Shown here piece by piece: positions 1 through 7,883 of a stretch of DNA of 64,000 nt (position 1 is the stretch's first letter; each line of letters starts with the position of its first letter). This DNA comes from DASUBV01 sp036501025 (GTDB lineage: Bacteria; Actinomycetota; Actinomycetes; Streptosporangiales; Streptosporangiaceae): NCBI GenBank assembly GCA_036501025.1, contig DASYBB010000241.1, positions 1-64,000 on the forward strand, read 5' to 3'. The notes below the pieces were generated by a model. The model ran no database searches, was not told the origin of the DNA, and was given only the letters and a program-made list of their open reading frames with translations. Both the position numbers and the translations under genes were made by a program.

Positions 1-1
1 C

Positions 2-364
<363 letters not shown>

Positions 365-448
365 CCGCGGGCCGGCCGGCTTACCGCAATTAGGGCTAGA
401 CCGGCGCGCCTGCTCGCCTGCCGGGCGGCCGGCCCCCAGGGTAGAACC

Positions 449-2272
449 GTGACGACCTCGGCTACGCGTTCTGGCAGCGGCGGTCCCGGCGCGGGCGGTT
501 CCGAACCGGGACGGCCCGGGCCGGGCGGGACGGGGCCGGGCGGGACGGGGCCGGGCGGATCCGGGCCTGGGCCCGGCGGCGCCGGGGCTGGCCGTCCGGG
601 TGTCGGCGGGCGTGGTGGCTCTGCTGTCCGTTCTGGCGCCGCGGGGAGTTCCGGTTCCGGCGGGCGTCCTGGCGCTGCGGGGAGTTCCGGTTCCGGCGGG
701 CGTTCCGGTTCCGGCGGGCGCCTGGGTTCTGGCGGGCGTTCTGGTTCTGGCGGGCGCTCGGGTTCTGGCGGGCGCTCGGGTTCTGGCGGGCGCCCGGGTT
801 CAGGCGGGCGTTCTGGCTCCGTCGGTCGTATCGCCGCCGCGGGCCGTTCGGCCGTTGGCGGCCGTTCCGCGGTGGCTGGCCGCGGCGGGATGCTCGGCGC
901 GGGCGGGCCGGGCCCGGCCGGGATCGGCCACCCGGTGATGGTGTCCGGCGCGGTCGCGGCCGTCGCGGCAGCGGCGGCCGGGCTGGCCGTGCTGACCCTG
1001 CTCGTGCTGGTCGGCTGGATCGCCGCGCCGCATGCCGGGCTCGGCCTGACCGGCGTGCTCCGGACCGCGGCCATGCTGTGGCTGATCGGCCACCACGTCG
1101 GGTTCTCGCTGCACGGCGCCGGGCGGATCGGCATGCTGCCGCTGGGCCTGGTCCTGCTGCCCGGCGCGCTGCTGTGGCGGGCGGGCCGGTGGGTGGTCCG
1201 GGCCGGCGGGGTGACCCGCCTGCGGTACGTCGCCTGGGCCGCGCTGGCCCTGGCCGTGCCCTACGCCCTGGTCGCCTGGGCGCTCGCGCTGGCCAGCCGG
1301 TCCGCGCAGGCGGCGCCGTCGGCGGCCCAGGCGCTGGTCTGCGGATTCCTGCTCGCCCTGGTCGCCGGCGGCCTCGGCGGCGCGCGGGCCATGGCGCCGT
1401 GGCCGAAGCTCACCGCGCTGCTCCCGGACCGGCCGCGCTCGGTGATCATCGGCCTGGTCGGCGCCCTGTCCGTGCTGGCCGTCGCCGGGGCGGTGCTGGC
1501 CGGGGCCTCGCTCGCCACCCACCTCGGCGAGTACGCCACGCTCAGCAACAGCCTCGCCCCCGGCGCCATCGGCTCGGTGCTGCTGCTGGTCACCCAGCTG
1601 GCCTACGTGCCCAACGCAATCGTCTGGGCCATCTCCTTCACGCTGGGCCCCGGCTTCGCGTTCGGAACCGGCACCATGGTCGCGCCGACCGGCGCCGCGC
1701 TCGGCCAGCTGCCCGCGTTCCCGCTGCTGGCCGCGCTCCCTCAGGGCGGCGCACTGCACAGCGCCGCGCCCCCGTGGCTGACCGTCGCGGTGCTGGCGCT
1801 GCCCTACCTGGCGGGCGGCGTCGCCGGGCTGCTCCTGGTCCGGGCCGCCCCGACCCCGTCCCTGGAGGCCGCTCCGCTCTGGGGCCTGGGCTGCGGCGCG
1901 GCGGCCGGCGCCATCCTCGGCGTGCTCGCGGCCTTCTCCGGCGGGCCCTTGGGCAACGGCCGGCTGGCCGCCGTCGGCCCCTCCGGCTGGCAGGTGGCGC
2001 TGGTGGCGGCCCTGGAAATCGGCATCGCCAGCGCGATCACAGCCGGCGTCGCGAACTGGATCCGGCTCGGCGGCCGGCCCCGCCGCCCGGCCAGCGCCGC
2101 CGCGACCGCGGCCGCGCCGGGGCCTGGGCCCGGGCCCGGCGGCGCGACGGTGCCGATGCCGCGCCCCGATCAGGACGCCGACGCGGGGCACACGATCTAC
2201 CTCGACCCGTGGGCAGGCGACACCGACGCGCTCCCCCCGCCCGGCTCCCGCGGCCCGTCCGCCCTGCCCTAG
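449..2272 (+). CDS. DUF6350 family multi-spanning membrane protein with low-complexity N-terminus
   Basis: A 607-residue protein starting at GTG. Residues 1-155 are almost only Gly, Ser, Arg and Pro, including about nine SGSGGR-type hexapeptides at 67-123. From about residue 160 to 545 there are many hydrophobic stretches; the segment with LIGHHVGFSLHGAGRIG followed by LPLGLVLLPGALLWRAGRW is typical of the DUF6350 family found between sucD and purN in actinomycetes. Its function is not established. The C-terminal tail (about 550-607) is again Pro/Gly-rich and acidic. The start is uncertain: the low-complexity head is longer than I expect for the family, and an ATG at 890 (residue 148) would give a protein starting just before the first membrane segment. 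Confidence 0.8.
   Translation: MTTSATRSGSGGPGAGGSEPGRPGPGGTGPGGTGPGGSGPGPGGAGAGRPGVGGRGGSAVRSGAAGSSGSGGRPGAAGSSGSGGRSGSGGRLGSGGRSGSGGRSGSGGRSGSGGRPGSGGRSGSVGRIAAAGRSAVGGRSAVAGRGGMLGAGGPGPAGIGHPVMVSGAVAAVAAAAAGLAVLTLLVLVGWIAAPHAGLGLTGVLRTAAMLWLIGHHVGFSLHGAGRIGMLPLGLVLLPGALLWRAGRWVVRAGGVTRLRYVAWAALALAVPYALVAWALALASRSAQAAPSAAQALVCGFLLALVAGGLGGARAMAPWPKLTALLPDRPRSVIIGLVGALSVLAVAGAVLAGASLATHLGEYATLSNSLAPGAIGSVLLLVTQLAYVPNAIVWAISFTLGPGFAFGTGTMVAPTGAALGQLPAFPLLAALPQGGALHSAAPPWLTVAVLALPYLAGGVAGLLLVRAAPTPSLEAAPLWGLGCGAAAGAILGVLAAFSGGPLGNGRLAAVGPSGWQVALVAALEIGIASAITAGVANWIRLGGRPRRPASAAATAAAPGPGPGPGGATVPMPRPDQDADAGHTIYLDPWAGDTDALPPPGSRGPSALP
647..817 (+). repeat. 18-bp tandem repeats coding for SGSGGR hexapeptides
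   Basis: Degenerate copies of an 18-base unit (core GGTTCTGGCGGGCGCTCG) follow one another without gaps and stay in frame with the DUF6350 gene, so they expand a Gly/Ser/Arg linker. Copies differ mainly by T/C swaps in TTC/TCC positions. Such arrays easily change copy number by slippage. Confidence 0.75.
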
Positions 2273-2406
2273 CCGAGGCCCCGCCTGGCGGCAGCCGCGC
2301 CCGGCCGCCAACGCCCCGGCCGCCGGTCCGCGGCCCCGGCCGCCGGTCCCCGCCGCCGGTCCCGCCCCCGGCCGCGGTCCCCGGCCGCCCGCCGCCGGTC
2401 GGCATC

Positions 2407-2460
2407 CATGATCGTGACCGATATCCCGTAAGACTCTGCGGAGAAACGGTCACGATCATG
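2407..2460. repeat. Perfect 14-bp inverted repeat, possibly an interspersed palindromic element
   Basis: The arm CATGATCGTGACCG (2407-2420) is matched exactly by its reverse complement CGGTCACGATCATG (2447-2460) across a 26-base spacer. It sits in the gap between the DUF6350 gene and the oppositely oriented proline-rich gene, where both transcripts end, so it could act as a bidirectional terminator. No T-tract follows either arm, and the arms are less GC-rich than the surroundings, which would also fit a mobile or dispersed intergenic repeat. I saw no second copy in this window. Confidence 0.6.
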
Positions 2461-2481
2461 AAGCCGTCCCCCGGCGCGGGG

Positions 2482-3321
2482 CTAGCGGGACTGGCCGTCT
2501 AGCTGCTTCTGGACGGCCTGGATGAACCTGGTGGCGCACGCCTGCTTGGCGGCGCTGGTCGGGGCGTTGCTGACGCACGTCTCGTAGTTGGCGAACTGGG
2601 TGGCGAACACGACCGCGATCAGCGACACCGCGCACAGGAAGATCGAGACCGACCCCAGGATGACGGCCGCCAGTGACCCTCGCGGCCGGGCTGTCTCCTC
2701 CCGCCGCGCCCGCCGGGACGCCGACGCCCCGGCGACGATCGCGATCACCGCGACGGCGAAGGCAAAGCCCACCAGGTAGAGGGCGTGCGCGACCTGCCCG
2801 GCGGCCGACAGCGCGAGCAGGCTCAGCAGCCCGAAGACCGTCGCGGCGAGCGCCCGCTGCCGCAGTTCCTTGCGGGGCAGCGCGGTCGGCCGGGGCCGGC
2901 GCTGGCGTGGCGGCTGCGGCGGCCGGGCCGGCCCCCGGGGCGGAGGCGGCGGGCCGGGGTGCGGTGCCTGACCGGAGGGCGGTGCCTGACCGGAGGGGGG
3001 AGCCTGACCGGAGGGGGGTACCTGACCGGAGGGGGGTGCCTGACCGGAGGGCGGTACCTGACCCGGGAAGGGTGCCTGACCTGGGAAGGGTGCCTGGCCG
3101 GAGTCTGGAGTCTGGCCCGGAGGCAGCGGCTGGCCGGATTCGGATCCCTGTCCATGCGGCGCATAGCCGGGCGGTGGTGCCTGGCCCGGCGGCACCCACC
3201 CCGGCGCCCTGGGTCCAGGACCCGGCCGGTACGGCGGCGGGGGACCGGGACGCGGCGGTGGCGGAGGGACCGCGGGCTCGTCCGGGAAGAACAGCCGTGG
3301 CGGGACGCCGCGGCCCGCCAC
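2482..3321 (-). CDS. Proline-rich membrane protein, DUF4190-like
   Basis: About 279 residues from a GTG at 3321. Residues 1-155 are Pro/Gly/Gln-rich, with repeated GQAPPSGQVPPSG-type heptads at roughly 60-115. After a basic stretch (RQRRPRPTALPRKELRQR) come three hydrophobic segments arranged like a DUF4190 domain, then a short Cys-containing tail (YETCVSNA..QACATRFIQAV). The proline-rich arm is likely cytoplasmic or envelope-facing; function unknown. The start is unclear: a GAGAGGA motif (3383-3389) lies six bases before an in-frame CTG at 3375, which would add 18 residues (LSADQPSPTPP...), whereas the GTG at 3321 has no obvious ribosome site. No gene lies between it and the divergent purN. 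Confidence 0.7.
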   Translation of the reverse strand: MAGRGVPPRLFFPDEPAVPPPPPRPGPPPPYRPGPGPRAPGWVPPGQAPPPGYAPHGQGSESGQPLPPGQTPDSGQAPFPGQAPFPGQVPPSGQAPPSGQVPPSGQAPPSGQAPPSGQAPHPGPPPPPRGPARPPQPPRQRRPRPTALPRKELRQRALAATVFGLLSLLALSAAGQVAHALYLVGFAFAVAVIAIVAGASASRRARREETARPRGSLAAVILGSVSIFLCAVSLIAVVFATQFANYETCVSNAPTSAAKQACATRFIQAVQKQLDGQSR

Positions 3322-3601
3322 CGGCTCGGCCTCGGGGCTGGCCGGCGGAGTGGGCGAAGGCTGATCGGCGGACAGCGTGGATCCTCTCTCGGGCGGCGCG
3401 CCGGCTAGCTGACGCAGGACTATTTCATACCGGTACGACAGCCTTGGCGAGCCAGGGACGGCTCCTGCTGTCCATAATCCCGCAGCCGCGCGCCGGACGG
3501 GACCTCGGAGCCAGCGGCCGGCCCCGCCCTGTACGCTGAAATCCCAGGTAATCCGACTGCCGCCAGCAGTGGCCGGGCAGGTCCCGGCGGGACGCGAGTC
3601 T

Positions 3602-4231
3602 GTGCGAAGGAGCCGAGCCGTCAGTTACACACGGTTGGTCGTGCTGGTGTCGGGGACCGGCAGCAACCTGCAGGCGCTGCTGGACGCTGCGGCCGGCGAC
3701 GGCTTCGGCGCCCGCGTCGTGGCGGTGGGCGCGGACCGGGACGGGATTGCCGGGCTGGAACGGGCCCGGGCGGCCGGGATCCCGACCTTCGTCCGGCGGG
3801 TCAAGGACTTCCCGGACCGCGCGGCCTGGGATGAGGCGCTCGCCGCGGACTGCGCGCAGTTCGCGCCGGACCTGGTCGTCTCGGCCGGGTTCATGAAGCT
3901 CCTCGGGCCCGCCTTCCTGGCCAAGCTGGGCGGCCGGATCATCAATACCCACCCGGCCCTGCTCCCCTCGTTCCCCGGCATGCACGGCGCGCGCGACGCG
4001 CTGGCCTACGGGGTCAAGATGACCGGCTGCACCATCTTCCTGGTGGACGAGGGCACTGACACCGGGCCGGTGGTCGCGCAGGCGGTCGTGCCGGTGCACG
4101 ATGACGATGACGAGGCCGCCCTCCATGAGCGCATCAAGGAGACCGAGCGGTCGCTGCTGGTGCAGACCGTGGGCCGGATGGCCCGCGACGGATGGTCCGT
4201 GCAGGACCGGAAGGTGAGGATCGGGCGTTGA
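3602..4231 (+). CDS. purN: Phosphoribosylglycinamide formyltransferase
   Basis: GART step of purine synthesis: 10-formyl-THF donates formyl to GAR. The frame shows the N-terminal VVLVSGTGSNLQALLDA, the catalytic region GGRIINTHPALLPSFPG (Asn-x-His) and the downstream acidic loop VDEGTDTGPVVAQ with the catalytic Asp. About 200 residues, as expected. The start is a problem: GTG codons exist at 3569 and 3602 without a good ribosome site, while a perfect AAGGAG (3607-3612) is seven bases before an in-frame GTC (3620), just where homologues begin (SYTRLVVLVSG). I list the GTG at 3602. The gene ends in a four-base overlap with purH, so the two are translationally coupled. Confidence 0.95.
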   Translation: MRRSRAVSYTRLVVLVSGTGSNLQALLDAAAGDGFGARVVAVGADRDGIAGLERARAAGIPTFVRRVKDFPDRAAWDEALAADCAQFAPDLVVSAGFMKLLGPAFLAKLGGRIINTHPALLPSFPGMHGARDALAYGVKMTGCTIFLVDEGTDTGPVVAQAVVPVHDDDDEAALHERIKETERSLLVQTVGRMARDGWSVQDRKVRIGR

Positions 4232-5799
4232 CCAAGGTGGCAATCAAGCGCGCGCTGATCAGCGTCTACGACAAGACCGGCCTGGCCGGGCTGGCCGCGG
4301 CGCTGCATGAGGCCGGGGTCGAGATCGTGTCGACCGGCAGCACGGCCGCCGCGATCGAGGCGGCGGGAGTGCCAGTCACGCCGGTCGAGCAGGTCACCGG
4401 GTTTCCCGAGGGCCTCGACGGCCGGGTCAAGACGCTGCACCCGGGCGTCCACGCGGGCCTGCTGGCCGACCTGAGCAAGCCGGCCCACCGCGCCCAGCTG
4501 GCCGAGCTGGGCATCAAGCCCTTCGACTTGCTGGTGTCGAACCTCTACCCGTTCGAGGCGACGGTCGCGAGCGGGGCCACGCCGGCGGAGTGCGTCGAGC
4601 AGATCGACATCGGCGGCCCGGCCATGGTCCGCGCCGCGGCCAAGAACCACGCCACGGTCTCCGTCATCACCAGCCCGCAGGAGTACCCGGACGTCACCCA
4701 GGCCGCGCGGGACGGCGGGTTCACCCTGGCCCAGCGCCGCCGCCTGGCGGCCCGCGCCTACGCCCACACCGCCGCCTACGACGCGGCGGTCGCCTCCTGG
4801 TTCGCCTCGGCCTACGCGCCCGACGAGACCGCGGCCGACACCGGCTGGCCGGACGTGACCGGTGCCCTCTGGACGCGCCGCGAGGTGCTGCGGTACGGCG
4901 AGAACCCGCACCAGCGCGCCGCTCTCTACACCCGGGACGGGGTCGCCTCAGGACCCGGCATCGCCACCGCCGAGCAGCTGCACGGCAAGGCCATGTCCTA
5001 CAACAACTACGTCGACGCCGACGCGGCGCGGCGGGCCGCGTTCGACTTCGCCGAGCCGTGCGTGGCGATCATGAAGCACGCCAACCCGTGCGGGATCGCG
5101 CTCGGCCCGGACCTGGCGGAGGCGCACCGGCTCGCTCACGAGTGCGACCCGACCTCGGCGTTCGGCGGGGTCATCGCCGCGAACGGCGTGGTCACCGCGG
5201 CCATGGCCGCCCAGGTGGCCGAGATCTTCACCGAGGTGCTGATTGCGCCCGACTTCGAGCCCGAGGCGCTGGACATCCTGGCCGCGCGCAAGAACCTGCG
5301 GCTGCTGCGCTGCGCGCCGCCGCCGGCCGGGCCGGCGATCGAGTCGCGGCCGGTCAGCGGCGGCCTGCTGATGCAGACCGCCGACAAGGTGGCCGAGCCC
5401 GGCGACGACCCGGCGGGCTGGCAGCTGGCGGCGGGCGACCCGGCCAGCGCCGAGGTGCTGGCCGACCTGAAGTTCGCGTGGAAGGCGTGCCGCAGCGTCA
5501 AGTCCAACGCGATCCTGCTGGCGGCCGGGCGGGCCAGCGTAGGCGTCGGCATGGGCCAGGTCAACCGGGTCGACGCGGCCCGGCTGGCGGTCGCGCGGGC
5601 CGGTGACCGGGCGGCCGGGGCAGTCGCGGCCAGTGATGCGTACTTCCCGTTCCCGGACGGCTTCGAGATCCTGGCCCAGGCCGGCGTCCGAGCCGTGGCC
5701 GAGCCCGGCGGATCGGTCCGCGACGAGCTCACCATCGAGGCCGCGCGGGCGGCCGGAGTCACGCTCTACCTCACCGGAGTGCGGCATTTCTATCACTGA
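4228..5799 (+). CDS. purH: Bifunctional AICAR formyltransferase / IMP cyclohydrolase
   Basis: Catalyses the last two steps to IMP. The first ~140 residues are the MGS-like cyclohydrolase domain (KRALISVYDKTG, STGSTAAAIEAAG, DGRVKTLHPGVHAGLL); the rest is the AICAR transformylase domain with RYGENPHQRAALY, HGKAMSYNNYVDADAA, IMKHANPCGIA and SDAYFPFPDG, containing the catalytic Lys-His pair (MKHANPCG). I chose the TTG at 4228 because it overlaps the purN stop (TTGA) and has AAGGTGAGGA (4211-4220) at good spacing; the GTG at 4237 is the alternative. About 523 residues, normal length. Ends just before a 249-base gap that holds the etf operator candidates. Confidence 0.96.
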   Translation: MTKVAIKRALISVYDKTGLAGLAAALHEAGVEIVSTGSTAAAIEAAGVPVTPVEQVTGFPEGLDGRVKTLHPGVHAGLLADLSKPAHRAQLAELGIKPFDLLVSNLYPFEATVASGATPAECVEQIDIGGPAMVRAAAKNHATVSVITSPQEYPDVTQAARDGGFTLAQRRRLAARAYAHTAAYDAAVASWFASAYAPDETAADTGWPDVTGALWTRREVLRYGENPHQRAALYTRDGVASGPGIATAEQLHGKAMSYNNYVDADAARRAAFDFAEPCVAIMKHANPCGIALGPDLAEAHRLAHECDPTSAFGGVIAANGVVTAAMAAQVAEIFTEVLIAPDFEPEALDILAARKNLRLLRCAPPPAGPAIESRPVSGGLLMQTADKVAEPGDDPAGWQLAAGDPASAEVLADLKFAWKACRSVKSNAILLAAGRASVGVGMGQVNRVDAARLAVARAGDRAAGAVAASDAYFPFPDGFEILAQAGVRAVAEPGGSVRDELTIEAARAAGVTLYLTGVRHFYH

Positions 5800-5864
5800 G
5801 GCGGCCGTCGCCCGGCGGGGCGGAGGGCCGCGGGTCGCCCCGCGGGACGGCGGTGCACGATGAG

Positions 5865-5882
5865 CTTTACTCATGAGTAAAG
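5865..5882. promoter_or_regulatory. 18-bp perfect palindrome upstream of etfBA, likely repressor operator
   Basis: CTTTACTCATGAGTAAAG is fully self-complementary and stands out as AT-rich in very GC-rich DNA, 167 bases before the etfB start. A second short inverted repeat (GACAGG...CCTGTC, about 5938-5955) lies further down. The shape fits a TetR- or MarR-type dimer site. Since electron-transfer flavoprotein serves acyl-CoA dehydrogenases, a fatty-acid regulator is a reasonable guess, but no regulator gene is adjacent. Confidence 0.55.
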
Positions 5883-6048
5883 TAGTGTCAGGCGCCAGCA
5901 CAGGGGTACCCCGGTGCCAGTCACGCCGGCAGGTTTGACAGGCTTTACCCTGTCGGCACCCCCCCGGGGGAAAGCAGGACACCGTGCCGGGAGCGCGGAT
6001 CAGGTAGCAGGAGGGCAGGCAGTTGCAGAGGGAGGTCGGCCGCCGATC

Positions 6049-6828
6049 ATGAACATCGTTGTCTGCGTGAAGCAGGTACCTGACACCGCTTCCGATCGAA
6101 AGCTCACGGAATCCGACAGCACGCTGGACCGGGCCTCGGCCGATCCCTGGATGAACGAACTCGACGAGTTCGGGATCGAGGCGGCCCTGCAGCTCACTGA
6201 GAAGCACGGCGGCGAGGTCACCATCCTGACCATCGGCCCGGACAAGGCGGCCGAGACCATCCGCAAGGCGCTGTCCATGGGCGCGGACAAGGCCGTGCAC
6301 ATCAGCGACGAGTCCATTCACGGCTCGGACGCCGGGATCATCTCCGAGGTCATGGCCAAGGCGCTCGGCCGGATCGGCTTCGACCTGGTCATCCTGGGCT
6401 CGGAGTCCACCGACGCGAAGATGGGCATCCTGGCCGCCATGCTGGCGGAGCGGCTCGGGCTCCCGCAGCTGTCCTACGCCACCAAGGTCGAGGCCGACGG
6501 GAAGACCGTCACCATCAACCGGCTCGCCGACTACGGCTACGACACGGTCGAGGCCACCCTGCCCGCGGTGCTGAGCGTGGTCGAGAAGATCAACGAGCCG
6601 CGGTACCCGTCGTTCAAGGGGATCATGGCGGCCAAGAAGAAGCCGGTCGAGAAGCTGACGCTGGCCGACCTGGAGATCGACCCCGCGCAGACGGGCCTGG
6701 CCGCCAGCGCCACCGAGGTGGTCAGCTGGGCCGCCCGGCCGCCGCGCCAGGCCGGCACGGTCGTGGCCGACGAGGGCGAGGGCGGCGTGGCCGTCGCCGA
6801 CTTCCTCGTCTCCGGCAAGTTCATCTGA
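6049..6828 (+). CDS. etfB: Electron transfer flavoprotein beta subunit
   Basis: About 259 residues. It begins MNIVVCVKQVPDTASDRKL and contains ALSMGADKAVHIS and the AMP-binding/ recognition-loop region LVILGSESTDAKMGILAAMLAERLGLP, all typical of the beta subunit that with EtfA accepts electrons from acyl-CoA dehydrogenases and passes them to ETF-quinone oxidoreductase. ATG at 6049 is chosen over upstream in-frame starts because homologues start here; GGGAGGT is 12 bases upstream. etfA follows 44 bases after the stop, so both form one operon. Confidence 0.96.
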   Translation: MNIVVCVKQVPDTASDRKLTESDSTLDRASADPWMNELDEFGIEAALQLTEKHGGEVTILTIGPDKAAETIRKALSMGADKAVHISDESIHGSDAGIISEVMAKALGRIGFDLVILGSESTDAKMGILAAMLAERLGLPQLSYATKVEADGKTVTINRLADYGYDTVEATLPAVLSVVEKINEPRYPSFKGIMAAKKKPVEKLTLADLEIDPAQTGLAASATEVVSWAARPPRQAGTVVADEGEGGVAVADFLVSGKFI

Positions 6829-6872
6829 GCACAGGCTTCCTGAGTACAGGCTTACGGAAAGGGCTGCCGAAG

Positions 6873-7829
6873 ATGGCGGAAATCCTTGTCCTCGTCGAGC
6901 ACCAGGGCGAGACGGTTAAGAAGGTCACATTCGAGATGCTGACCGCGGCGCGCGCCTTCGGCGAGCCGTCCGCGGTCTGGGCCGGCGCCGGCGCCGAGGC
7001 GGCGCGCGACCGGCTGGCGGAGTTCGGGGCGGTGAAGGTCTACGTCGCCGACAGCCCGGACCTGACCGATTATGTCGTGGCACCCCAGGCTGAGCTGGTG
7101 GCCAGCCTGATTGCCGAGCACTCGCCCGCCGCCGTGCTGGTGGCGGGCAGCCCGACCGGCCGCGAGGTGGCCGGGCGGGTCGCCATCAAGACCGGCTCGG
7201 GCATCCTGACCGACGTCACCGGGCTGGGTGACGGGCTGCAGGGCGAGCAGTCGATCTTCGGTGGCGGGATCACCGTCCAGGCCAAGGTCACGAAGGGCAC
7301 CCCGCTGATCGTGATCCGGCCCAACGCCATCGGCGCGCAGGCGTCGCCGGGGGCGGCCGAGATCGTGCCGGTCGAGATCGCCGTCAGCGACGCGGCCAAG
7401 GGCGCGAAGATCACCGAGCGGGTCGAGCAGGAGCGCGGCGCGCGCCCGGAGCTGACCGAGGCGTCGATCGTCGTCTCCGGCGGCCGGGGCATGGGCAACG
7501 CGGAGAACTTCGGCATCATCGAGAAGCTGGCCGACTCGCTCGGCGCCGCGGTGGGCGCGTCCCGCGCGGCCGTCGACGCGGGCTGGTACCCGCACGCGTT
7601 CCAGGTCGGCCAGACCGGCAAGACCGTGTCCCCGCAGCTGTACATCGCGGCCGGGATCTCCGGCGCGATCCAGCACCGCGCGGGCATGCAGACGTCCAAG
7701 ACCATCGTGGTGATCAACAAGGATCCCGAGGCGCCCATCTTCGAGCTCGCCGACTTCGGCGTGGTGGGGGACCTGTTCAACGTGGTCCCGCAGCTCACCG
7801 AGGAGGTCACCAAGCGGTCGGCCGGCTGA
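6873..7829 (+). CDS. etfA: Electron transfer flavoprotein alpha subunit
   Basis: 318 residues. The N-terminal half (MAEILVLVEHQGETVKK) is the Rossmann-like domain; the C-terminal FAD domain carries VVSGGRGMGNAENF, GAAVGASRAAVDAGW, QVGQTGKTVSPQLYIAAGISGA and INKDPEAPIFELADFGVVGD, the hallmark FAD-binding motifs. Works as a heterodimer with EtfB. The ATG follows GGAAAGGG at a usable distance. It is followed by a cysteine desulfurase on the same strand, 54 bases later, a common actinobacterial order. Confidence 0.97.
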   Translation: MAEILVLVEHQGETVKKVTFEMLTAARAFGEPSAVWAGAGAEAARDRLAEFGAVKVYVADSPDLTDYVVAPQAELVASLIAEHSPAAVLVAGSPTGREVAGRVAIKTGSGILTDVTGLGDGLQGEQSIFGGGITVQAKVTKGTPLIVIRPNAIGAQASPGAAEIVPVEIAVSDAAKGAKITERVEQERGARPELTEASIVVSGGRGMGNAENFGIIEKLADSLGAAVGASRAAVDAGWYPHAFQVGQTGKTVSPQLYIAAGISGAIQHRAGMQTSKTIVVINKDPEAPIFELADFGVVGDLFNVVPQLTEEVTKRSAG

Positions 7830-7883
7830 CGGCGAGCCACGGCCCGGAGCCTGGATCGCCTGATCACGGTTAGGCTTTCTACC

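Noticed and set aside
800..2311. Long minus-strand frame opposite the DUF6350 gene
   Set aside because: Arg/Gly/Gln-rich translation without any motif, fully antisense to a convincing membrane protein; GC-codon shadow.
6049..6200. In-frame etfB starts upstream at 5914
   Set aside because: The extension lacks homology and the family begins at MNIVVCVKQ.
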